Positions 39,863 to 47,186 of a stretch of DNA of 64,000 bases are shown one piece after another. The position numbers and the translations under genes are program-made. A model generated the notes under the pieces. The model saw only the letters and a program-made list of their open reading frames with translations, was not told the DNA's origin and did no database searches. This DNA comes from Rhodococcus sp. B50. GTDB lineage: Bacteria > Actinomycetota > Actinomycetes > Mycobacteriales > Mycobacteriaceae. The stretch lies in the NCBI RefSeq assembly GCF_013602415.1, contig NZ_WPAG02000002.1:3537480-3601479 (forward strand). The letters run 5' to 3'. Within the stretch, counting starts at the first letter, position 1. Each line of letters begins with the position of its first letter.

Positions 39863-41417
39863 GGCTATCCCTCCTCGTCCTGACAGCGGCTGAGACAAGT
39901 CGGCGGACCGTGCCGACCAGTTCGGTCGTGGCGGGTCTCGCGAACACGCCGAGCGCCAGAAGATAGGCGACTGCGAAGACGAGTGCGTCGAGGGCCAGCA
40001 GAGCGACGGCGACGAGGGTCGGGTGCGTATCGCTCTGCGCGAGTTGGTGTTCGAACAGCCAGAGCACCACCGTCGCACACGCCGCGGCGGGGAGCGGCGG
40101 GAGGATCGCACCGGCGAGTTGGGAGAGCGACACGGGGATGCACCGTCTCGCGAGGGCCATGACGACGATCCCGACGACGATGGCCGTGATCGACACCGAC
40201 AGCGCGGCTCCGACGAGACCGAAGAGTCCGACGAGGACGAGCAGGAGCACGAGGCCCACCCCGACCTCGGTGAGCGTGTACCAATTCAGCAGACCCGTCC
40301 GGCCGCATCCTTTGATGATCTCTTCGCTGACGCAGGTGAACGCCTTGCCGAGGCTGAGACCGGCCAGTGCCACGACCACCGGGCCGGCCCCGCGCCACGG
40401 TTCCCCCAGCACGACGACCACGGCGGGAGTACCGGCAGCGATCATCAGCCCGGAGCATGCGGCAGCGCCGATGGTCGCCCACTGCAGGGCACGCAGGTAG
40501 GCCGCCACCAGCCGGTCGGGTTCCTTCGCGATCCGGGAGAAGGCAGGAAACAGTGCGACCGAACCGATCTCGATGATCGCCATCGCCGGGATCCGGGCGA
40601 TCCGCTGGCCGTACCGGAAGAATCCGAGGTCGGACGTGCTCAAACCTCGGCCGACCACCACCGCCTCCGTCGCTGCCTGCACGCGCGAGCCGATCATTCC
40701 CAGCACGAGAGGTGCTCCGTACCGGGCCAGTTCACGCCAGAGGGCGAACGAGGCGCGGCCACGACCGGGGCGCCAGTTCGTGATCGTCCAGACCGACACC
40801 ACCAGGGTGATGTACGAGACGTAGGTACCGGCCACCATGCTCCACACACCCCACCCGAGGGCGGCCGTCGACACCGCGACCGTCGCGTAGCTGACGGCGA
40901 CGGCGGGGCCGACGATCAGTCGCCTCTTGACGCTGAACTCACGTTGCAGCATGGCTTCCGGCACATTGGCGACCGAGTAGACCAGCAGCACTCCGGATGT
41001 CGCAGCGGCGACCAGACCCGCGGTGGTGCTGTCGAAGATCGCACCGATCACCGGTGCGGCTGCGAGCGCGCCGATACTCATGACGATCCCCGCCAGCAGC
41101 GTCACGCGGAAGACGGTCTCGGCTGCGTCGGCGACGTCGGTGTCGCGCTGGATGAGTCCCGACCGGAGCCCACCTTCGACGAATGTCCCGAAGAAGGTCG
41201 TCAGAACCGTTCCCGCAACGAAGGTTCCGATCTCCGCCGGCGTGAGCAGACGCGCGAGTGCGACGGTCTGTGCGAGGGAGACCATTTCGCAGAAGAGCAG
41301 TGCGACGGTCGATGCGCCGGCCACCCGGCCGATCGAGGACATCAGCGATCGCCCGGGCGGGCCGGTATCCACCGCCCGGTCCGCCGGGTCCGTCTCTTCG
41401 GGCGTCGTACTGCTCAC
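39849..41417 (-). CDS. Polysaccharide repeat-unit flippase, Wzx-like
   Basis: A 522-residue integral membrane protein with about fourteen helices, of the oligosaccharide flippase family (MATE/MOP superfamily). The typical start is visible: GRVAGASTVALLFCEMVSLAQTVALARLLTPAEIGTFVAG, followed by GLRSGLIQR and VPEAMLQREFSVKRR, all common in Wzx/RfbX proteins. Its role is to flip lipid-diphosphate-linked repeat units to the outer leaflet for polymerisation. Start is GTG 41417. The 79-base gap upstream, after the pyruvyltransferase, contains a 16-base tandem repeat. The gene matches the Wzy-like and Wzz-like genes divergently encoded at 43097-46104. Confidence 0.88.
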   Translation of the reverse strand: MSSTTPEETDPADRAVDTGPPGRSLMSSIGRVAGASTVALLFCEMVSLAQTVALARLLTPAEIGTFVAGTVLTTFFGTFVEGGLRSGLIQRDTDVADAAETVFRVTLLAGIVMSIGALAAAPVIGAIFDSTTAGLVAAATSGVLLVYSVANVPEAMLQREFSVKRRLIVGPAVAVSYATVAVSTAALGWGVWSMVAGTYVSYITLVVSVWTITNWRPGRGRASFALWRELARYGAPLVLGMIGSRVQAATEAVVVGRGLSTSDLGFFRYGQRIARIPAMAIIEIGSVALFPAFSRIAKEPDRLVAAYLRALQWATIGAAACSGLMIAAGTPAVVVVLGEPWRGAGPVVVALAGLSLGKAFTCVSEEIIKGCGRTGLLNWYTLTEVGVGLVLLLVLVGLFGLVGAALSVSITAIVVGIVVMALARRCIPVSLSQLAGAILPPLPAAACATVVLWLFEHQLAQSDTHPTLVAVALLALDALVFAVAYLLALGVFARPATTELVGTVRRLVSAAVRTRRDSHVDS

Positions 41418-41460
41418 TCCGTCGATATCCTTCCGGCCTGCACTCTGTTCGACAGCTCCC

Positions 41461-41508
41461 GAGCTCAGTAGTTCTCGAGCTCAGCGGTTCTCGAGCTCAG
41501 TGGTTCTC
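41461..41508. repeat. 16-base tandem repeat, three copies, at the pyruvyltransferase 3' end
   Basis: Units 41461-41476, 41477-41492 and 41493-41508 follow GAGCTCAGNRGTTCTC and differ only at two positions. The last unit includes the pyruvyltransferase stop codon (41497-41499); the first two lie in the gap before the flippase gene. The GAGCTC core is itself palindromic. Confidence 0.9.
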
Positions 41509-42888
41509 GACCCGTGCTCGTTCGGTGAGCGCGAAAACGTGTTCGAAGGCCACGTGCCCCAGGCGGATCTGCTCTCGGGCACGGGCACGCAGACGACCGC
41601 GAACCTCGTCGGCCTGTCGCCAGGAGGCGCGCATCGCGTCCGCGAGCTTCCTTTCGAGGGCGGGGTCGTCGAGGTGCAGCAGGGTGAGACCGCCGCCGAA
41701 CACGTCCTCGAGACCGCGGAACTTGTCGTCGTAGTAGCGGGTCGACGAGAGGGCGACCACAGGAATTCCCCGGGATAGTGCGAACACCGCGAGGTGGTAG
41801 GCACCGGTGACGAGGACGCGGCATCCCGACACCTGTTCGACGAGTCGTCCGGGCGAGGTGTATCGGGGCAGCGGCTCGGCCACCGACGGGGCTCCACGCA
41901 CGATGGGCAGTGTCGAACGGCGGTCCTGGGACCGATATTCCGCGATGATCAGCGGTACGAGGGTCGAGGAGTACTCGGTGGCCACGGCCTGCACGACCCT
42001 GCGGACGGTGTCGCGGGCACTGTCGGACACGGGTGCGTAGGCGGCCAGGCGCAGGCACACGCCGATGTCCGTCCCGATCCCGGTGTCGCATTCGGTGTAG
42101 GCGAGTTCGATCGCGTCGTCGCCGGTGACGAGGACCCGACCCTCCGGTAACCCGGCTCGCTCCAGGATGGCCGGCCCACGAAGGCTCTCCCTCAGGGAGA
42201 CGAAATCCACGCGCGGCATCACTTCGGCTGCACGCCGCTGGAGTAGCGGGTCGTCGAGCGGACCGAGCCCCTGCCCGACCATGGCGACGGGAACGCCGTG
42301 GTCGCAGGCGTGCTCGATCAGATTGAACACGCGATGTGCCTGCGCGAAGTCGGAATCGGTGATGTAGCCGCCGCCGAGTACGAGCAGGAGGGACGCCTTC
42401 TCGACGGCGGCGGCGCTCCCGGGATGCACCGGCCGGCGGGCGGCCACCTCACCCGCGGAGACGGGCGCGGCCGCGGCGTGCTCGGAGGGGAAGCGGGTGC
42501 GTACGAGGCGCTCGAGCCGTCGGCGGAGACCGCGGGCCTTCTGCGGGAACCAGACCCGGAAACGGACCATCCCGAGAGCGACAGGGCCGACGATGCGCGG
42601 TCCCAGTGCGGCGAAGAAGTCCTCCGCGACGGTCGGCTCCGCCCAGGGGTCGGCCGCGAATACGGTGATCCCCTTCGCCGTGGGGTGGTAGGCGCGGAGC
42701 AGGAGGGGGACGTCGGTGAGCACGCCGATCTGCGCATCGGGCCATCGGCGGCGCAGGCGCGAGATCGTGACCTCGAGCATCGCCAGGTCGCCGTTGTTGC
42801 GAAGCCAATACTCGCTGCTCTCGATGAGAATGCGGACCGGCTCCGCGGCCGGCTCGTCCGAGTGCAGTTCGAAATGATTGTCGATCAT
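41497..42888 (-). CDS. Polysaccharide pyruvyl transferase family protein
   Basis: A 463-residue protein of the CsaB/WcaK pyruvyltransferase family, which adds a ketal-linked pyruvate from phosphoenolpyruvate to sugars of exopolysaccharides. Family features are NNGDLAMLEVTI near the start, LLLVLGGGYITDSDF, HGVPVAMVGQGLGPL, VSLRESLRGPAIL, VTGDDAIEL and the C-terminal VTGAYHLAVFALSRGIPVVALS. An insertion at about 110-165 is Arg/Ala-rich and variable. ATG 42888 is chosen because the family fold starts about 20 residues later; longer frames run into the divergent promoter region. It is the first gene of the leftward operon ending at the aminotransferase. Confidence 0.85.
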   Translation of the reverse strand: MIDNHFELHSDEPAAEPVRILIESSEYWLRNNGDLAMLEVTISRLRRRWPDAQIGVLTDVPLLLRAYHPTAKGITVFAADPWAEPTVAEDFFAALGPRIVGPVALGMVRFRVWFPQKARGLRRRLERLVRTRFPSEHAAAAPVSAGEVAARRPVHPGSAAAVEKASLLLVLGGGYITDSDFAQAHRVFNLIEHACDHGVPVAMVGQGLGPLDDPLLQRRAAEVMPRVDFVSLRESLRGPAILERAGLPEGRVLVTGDDAIELAYTECDTGIGTDIGVCLRLAAYAPVSDSARDTVRRVVQAVATEYSSTLVPLIIAEYRSQDRRSTLPIVRGAPSVAEPLPRYTSPGRLVEQVSGCRVLVTGAYHLAVFALSRGIPVVALSSTRYYDDKFRGLEDVFGGGLTLLHLDDPALERKLADAMRASWRQADEVRGRLRARAREQIRLGHVAFEHVFALTERARVENH

Positions 42889-43010
42889 CCGATGATCCGA
42901 TCCTCGATGAGAGAGGGTCCGGGGAGTCCCCGGCGGTGCGGTGAAGCGAAGCATACTCAGAATCAGGCAGGTGCGGGCGATTCGATTCCATAATCCACCA
43001 AACATGGGAT

Positions 43011-43038
43011 TTAACAAACTGCAACTCTGTTCTATTGT
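43011..43038 (+). promoter_or_regulatory. Sigma-A-like promoter for the wzz-like operon
   Basis: TTAACA (43011-43016) and TATTGT (43033-43038) are 16 bases apart, in a markedly AT-rich island (about 42990-43060) between divergent operons. Transcription would begin near 43045, leaving a leader of about 50 bases before the ATG at 43097. A leftward promoter for the pyruvyltransferase operon must share this 208-base gap. Confidence 0.5.
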
Positions 43039-43096
43039 GTAAAAAGAAACCCTGAGATTGTTTTGTAGCGTCGTCTCCCGAGGACCTGGGGTACCC

Positions 43097-44602
43097 ATGA
43101 CACACACGACCACCACGACCGGCGCCGATACTCTCGACACGGCGACGACCGTCGGCATCCAACTGCAGCGCATCCGGCACTTCTGGCCCCTCGTCCTTCT
43201 CATCACGCTCGGTGCCGTGATCGCGTCGGCCGTGAGCGCCTACACCGCCGAACCGAGTTACACCGGTCGGACCGTTCTGATCGTCTCCTCACCGGGACGT
43301 GTCCCCGAGGAGGACGCCGTCATCGTGCGCGGCTATATCGACCTCTTCAACGATCCCGCCTACCAAGCGCGTCTGCGGGATTCGACCGATCTGCCCCCGG
43401 GCACGACGTTCGAGGCGCGCACCGCGGCAGCGAGCTCGATGATCTTCGTCGAGGCGACCACCGGTAGCGACGTGGGAGCGAAGGACGCCGCCCTAGCCCT
43501 GGCCACGAACTTCCGGTGGGACGTCGACGCCGTGCGGCGCGCCGAGAAGGACGCCTCACTCGATGCGCTCCGCAGCCAGCTGGACGAGCGGCGGCGACTC
43601 CTCGCCGAAGGCGCCGATCCCGTCTACACGACCCAACGGATCATCGAACTCGAGACGTTGATCCAGCAGTTGCAGGGTGATTCGACCAACCAGCTCCAGA
43701 TTCTGCAGCCCGACGCCGGCATCGCGATGTCGGAACCGAGCATGATCCGCAACGTGCTGGTCGGATTCCTCGGCGGCCTCGTCCTCGGCTCCGTCGCCGC
43801 GGTTCTCGCAGCCCTGTTCTCCCCCACCCTCGGCACCTCGCACGACGTGCACACGAGGACGGGAGTGAATCCCGTCGTCGAGATCCCCCGCGGTGGAAAC
43901 CGGCGCAGGGCCCGCGCGCGGCATCTCGGCTTCGTCCGCCTCGCGACCCGCGCCGGGCACCGCCAGGTACCGCGACCGGGGATCCTGGCCGTCGCATCCC
44001 CCACCCGGACCCCCGCGACCGGACAGGTGGCACGGGCGATCGCCGAGTTCTGGGCGGGAGAAGGCGAGCGCATCGTCCTGCTCCACGCCGACATGCGCAC
44101 CGTCACGGTGCAGGAACGCACGGCGGCCGACGATGCCGTCACGGTGCGCACGGCGGTCGTCGAGGACCTCCTCGAGGACCCGGACGTACCGCTGAACCGC
44201 GAGCGGTTCACGCAACTCCTGCAGCGACTCCGGGCCGACGCCGACCTCGTGATCGTCGAGGCCCCGCCGCTCACCGAAGACCCGTTCGCCCACTCCGCGT
44301 GCGTGGTCAGCGACCGGACCGTACTCGTCCTGGATCGACGTTCGGGGCGGGTCGGGCCCACCCGCGAGGCCGTCGAATTGCTCGCCGACGCGGAACTGCT
44401 CGGCGCCGTCCTCGTCGACCCACGAGCAGGCACCGGGCGCTCCCTCTTCCGCCGCACGAAGCGGGGCGAGCCCGTCGCTGCGGTGCGCTACGAACGGATC
44501 GACAGCCTCGGTCCCGACACGACACAGATCTCGCCCAACGGACATCATCCCGATCGGGACGCCGCGACGCTGCTGTCCGGCAAGCCGGGTGGAACGCCGT
44601 GA
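43097..44602 (+). CDS. Chain-length determinant (Wzz-like) protein with degenerate tyrosine-kinase-like domain
   Basis: A 501-residue polysaccharide co-polymerase. TM1 is at about 30-48 and TM2 at about 219-241, enclosing an extracytoplasmic Wzz domain with a coiled-coil stretch (about 160-205). After TM2 comes a cytoplasmic region resembling BY-kinase/CapB domains, but the Walker A position reads VASPTRTPATGQVARA and lacks GxGKS/T. A Walker A'-like VLLHADMR (about 327-334) and a Walker B-like LVIVEAPPL remain. It is probably an inactive pseudo-kinase that keeps a structural or docking role. ATG 43097 follows AGGACCTGGGG. The stop overlaps the next gene as GTGA. It likely sets polymer length together with the Wzy-like protein. 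Confidence 0.85.
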   Translation: MTHTTTTTGADTLDTATTVGIQLQRIRHFWPLVLLITLGAVIASAVSAYTAEPSYTGRTVLIVSSPGRVPEEDAVIVRGYIDLFNDPAYQARLRDSTDLPPGTTFEARTAAASSMIFVEATTGSDVGAKDAALALATNFRWDVDAVRRAEKDASLDALRSQLDERRRLLAEGADPVYTTQRIIELETLIQQLQGDSTNQLQILQPDAGIAMSEPSMIRNVLVGFLGGLVLGSVAAVLAALFSPTLGTSHDVHTRTGVNPVVEIPRGGNRRRARARHLGFVRLATRAGHRQVPRPGILAVASPTRTPATGQVARAIAEFWAGEGERIVLLHADMRTVTVQERTAADDAVTVRTAVVEDLLEDPDVPLNRERFTQLLQRLRADADLVIVEAPPLTEDPFAHSACVVSDRTVLVLDRRSGRVGPTREAVELLADAELLGAVLVDPRAGTGRSLFRRTKRGEPVAAVRYERIDSLGPDTTQISPNGHHPDRDAATLLSGKPGGTP

Positions 44603-46104
44603 CCACCGCAGGAGCCGCCCGGCCGGGCATCCGTTCGTCGGGAGCCCGGCTCGGACGCGCTGCCGTGACGGCCGCGGCGGCCGCAGCACTGCTCGCGGCC
44701 GCGGGCGTCGCCGCGCTCGTCCTCCCGGGCGAACTCCTCGCGCTGATCCTGCCCGGGGCCGTGGGACTGGCCGTCATCGCCGCAGCGGTCTACCACCCCG
44801 CCACTGCGGTGCTCGTGCTGATCGTGGCCATGTTCTTCCGGCTCCCCACGCCCGAGATACCCATGCTCCCGGTGGATCTGTTCGTCTTTCTCTTCGCGGT
44901 CGCGCTGGGTTCGTTCGGGTTGTGGATCACGGTGCGTCCCGATCGCTTTCGCCAGCTGAGCATGCTCGAAATCTTCATGGGCCTGTTCGTCCTGTGGAAC
45001 TTCTGGTCGATGTTCGCCTCCCACCGCTTTCCGGCGGTGGTCCCACTGACCGGTCAGCCCACGTCGGTGTCCCGCTTCATCATCATCGGCACGGTGATCC
45101 CCTTCGCCGTGTTCGTCATGGGCCGGCTGGCCTTCGATCGTGAGCGTGCGGTGCGGGGCATGCTCTGGACCGTCACGGGCATCGCGGCGTTCTCGGCGGC
45201 CATGAGCATCTTCCAACTCAAGGGCCCGACTGCACTGGTATGGCCGCGCTACATGCTCGAGAACGACCACTGGCCGGGACGCGCCGTGGGCGTCACCAAC
45301 CAACCCGTGGGCAACGGGACGATCCTCATCTTCGGGTTCATCGCCACGGTCGTCCTGGCCTCGCAGAGATCCGAACCCGTATGGCTCCGGCGACTCGCCT
45401 CCCTCATCGCCGTGGCCTGCGCCTACGGCGTCTTCCTGACCTACACGCGCGCGGTGTGGCTGGCGTTCGGGATCGTCGTCCTCGCCGGACTGCTGTGCGC
45501 CCGCGGTTTCCGCCGTTTCTTCGCCCTGACGGCCACGGCGATGACCATCGCGGTGGTGCTGAACTGGTCGACCTTCACCAGCGCCGATCGGAAGGCCGGC
45601 GGGGTGGGATCGACGAGCGAGATCCACGACCGGCTCAACGCGATGGCGACGGCCGTCTGGGCGATCCGCGAGGAACCCCTGACCGGATGGGGGGTCGCGC
45701 GGTTCGTGTCCGTCAACACCTTCTTCCACCGGTCGTGGGGCCCGAGCATCCCCTGGGAAGGCGGGTTCGGTATCGACGCGCACTTCACCGAGATGGGTAT
45801 CTTCGCCGAACTCGGTGTCGTCGGTGGACTCCTGTGGCTCACTGTGCTCGTGCTGCTCGTCGTGCAACTCGTGCGCGCCTACCGGCGGCTGCCGCCCGGC
45901 CGGCTCACCGGACAACCGCTCGCGATCGCGGCGGTCCTCACCGTACTCTGCCTGCTCGTCACCGGGGTCACCGCCGAACTCCGCAATTTCGATGTCACCA
46001 ACGCGATGGCGCTGCTCATCGCGGGTGTGGCGATCGGATGGTCCGACCGGTTCGTCCCGCGGGACCGGATCCCCGGGAGATCTTCGGAGGAGGTCTCGCC
46101 GTGA
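44599..46104 (+). CDS. O-antigen ligase/polymerase (Wzy-like) membrane protein
   Basis: A 501-residue integral membrane protein with about 10-12 helices in the O-antigen ligase/polymerase superfamily. The domain is recognisable from a dense helix pattern, VFLTYTRAVWLAFGIVVLAG (a helix with the conserved Arg), then the large outer loop with DRLNAMATAVWAIREEPLTGWGVARF and HAHFTEMG-like HFTEMGIFAELGVVGG. In this locus a polymerase role is more likely than ligation to lipid A, since there is none. Start GTG 44599 overlaps the Wzz stop by four bases. Together with flippase and Wzz-like genes it completes a Wzx/Wzy-type pathway. Confidence 0.85.
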   Translation: MTTAGAARPGIRSSGARLGRAAVTAAAAAALLAAAGVAALVLPGELLALILPGAVGLAVIAAAVYHPATAVLVLIVAMFFRLPTPEIPMLPVDLFVFLFAVALGSFGLWITVRPDRFRQLSMLEIFMGLFVLWNFWSMFASHRFPAVVPLTGQPTSVSRFIIIGTVIPFAVFVMGRLAFDRERAVRGMLWTVTGIAAFSAAMSIFQLKGPTALVWPRYMLENDHWPGRAVGVTNQPVGNGTILIFGFIATVVLASQRSEPVWLRRLASLIAVACAYGVFLTYTRAVWLAFGIVVLAGLLCARGFRRFFALTATAMTIAVVLNWSTFTSADRKAGGVGSTSEIHDRLNAMATAVWAIREEPLTGWGVARFVSVNTFFHRSWGPSIPWEGGFGIDAHFTEMGIFAELGVVGGLLWLTVLVLLVVQLVRAYRRLPPGRLTGQPLAIAAVLTVLCLLVTGVTAELRNFDVTNAMALLIAGVAIGWSDRFVPRDRIPGRSSEEVSP

Positions 46105-47186
46105 AGCCGCAGCGGGCACTGTGGGTGTCCACCAGCACGTCGACCCGAGGTGGTGTCGCGTCGTTCGTCCGCACGATGCAGGGCACCGAACTGTGGAGCG
46201 ACTGGCACATCGAACACATCAGCACCCATCGCAACGGCTCGATACCGCTGCGGATTGCCGCCTTCGCCGTCGGACTGGTCTCGTTCACCTACACGATGAT
46301 CCGGAAGCGACCCGACGTCGTGCACCTGCACACCGCCTCGTACGGAAGCTTCGCCCGGAAGGCGACGCTGGCATGGATCGCACGCGCCGCCCGCGTTCCG
46401 GTGATCCTCCACGTCCACGGCGCCGAGTTCCACCGCTTCTACGCTCTGTGTCCCACACCCGCCCGGGCCGTCATCCGCGCGACGCTCACCGGCGCGGACG
46501 CGGTGGTCGCGCTCGGGGAGAAATGGGCGCGTCGTCTCCAGGAGATCGCACCACGCGCACGGATCATCGTCGTTCCCAACGCCGTTCGGCCTCGGACGCC
46601 CGTCTCCCAACTGCCGGACGGACAGCCGGTGAGCGTGCTCTTCCTCGGCGAGGTGGGTGAACGCAAGGGCACCTTCGTCCTGCTCGAGGCCTGGACACTC
46701 CTCGCGCGGGAAGGGCACGTCTCCGGTGCGCACCTGACGATCGCGGGGGACGGTGCAGTGGACGCAGCCGCACAGCAGGTCGTCGAGCTGGGCATCGCCG
46801 ACAGCGTGACCATCGCGGGCTGGACCGCGCCCGAGAAGGTTTCGGGTCTGCTCCGGGAAAGCCGCATTCTCGTGCTGCCGTCGCGCAACGAAGGTCAGCC
46901 GATGGCGATCCTCGAAGCCATGGCGGCAGGACTGTGTGTGGTGGCCAGTCCGGTCGGCGGGATACCCGATCTCGTCGACAGTGAATCCGGAATCCTCGTC
47001 CCACCCGACGATCCGGACGCTCTCGCAACCGCCCTCCGTACAGTCCTCACCGACGACGCGGAACGGGCCCGCCTCGGGGCCGGGGCGTGGCGGCGCGTGT
47101 GCACGGATTTCGACGTCGACGTCGTCTCACGGCGTTTCGACGCCCTCTACAGAGAGGTCGGCAGATGTCCCGTCCCCTGCGACTGA
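46101..47186 (+). CDS. GT4-family glycosyltransferase
   Basis: A 361-residue GT-B retaining glycosyltransferase. The N-terminal acceptor domain has TSTRGGVASFVRTM, VVHLHTASYGSFARKA and LHVHGAEFHRFY; the C-terminal donor domain has LFLGEVGERKG, LTIAGDG and the E-x7-E motif in SRNEGQPMAILEAMAAGLCVVASPVGGIPDLV. It should add a sugar to the lipid-linked repeat unit on the cytosolic face. The start is GTG 46101, overlapping the Wzy-like stop as GTGA with GGAGGAGG upstream. It overlaps the next glycosyltransferase by 22 bases. Donor sugar cannot be deduced. Confidence 0.92.
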   Translation: MKPQRALWVSTSTSTRGGVASFVRTMQGTELWSDWHIEHISTHRNGSIPLRIAAFAVGLVSFTYTMIRKRPDVVHLHTASYGSFARKATLAWIARAARVPVILHVHGAEFHRFYALCPTPARAVIRATLTGADAVVALGEKWARRLQEIAPRARIIVVPNAVRPRTPVSQLPDGQPVSVLFLGEVGERKGTFVLLEAWTLLAREGHVSGAHLTIAGDGAVDAAAQQVVELGIADSVTIAGWTAPEKVSGLLRESRILVLPSRNEGQPMAILEAMAAGLCVVASPVGGIPDLVDSESGILVPPDDPDALATALRTVLTDDAERARLGAGAWRRVCTDFDVDVVSRRFDALYREVGRCPVPCD

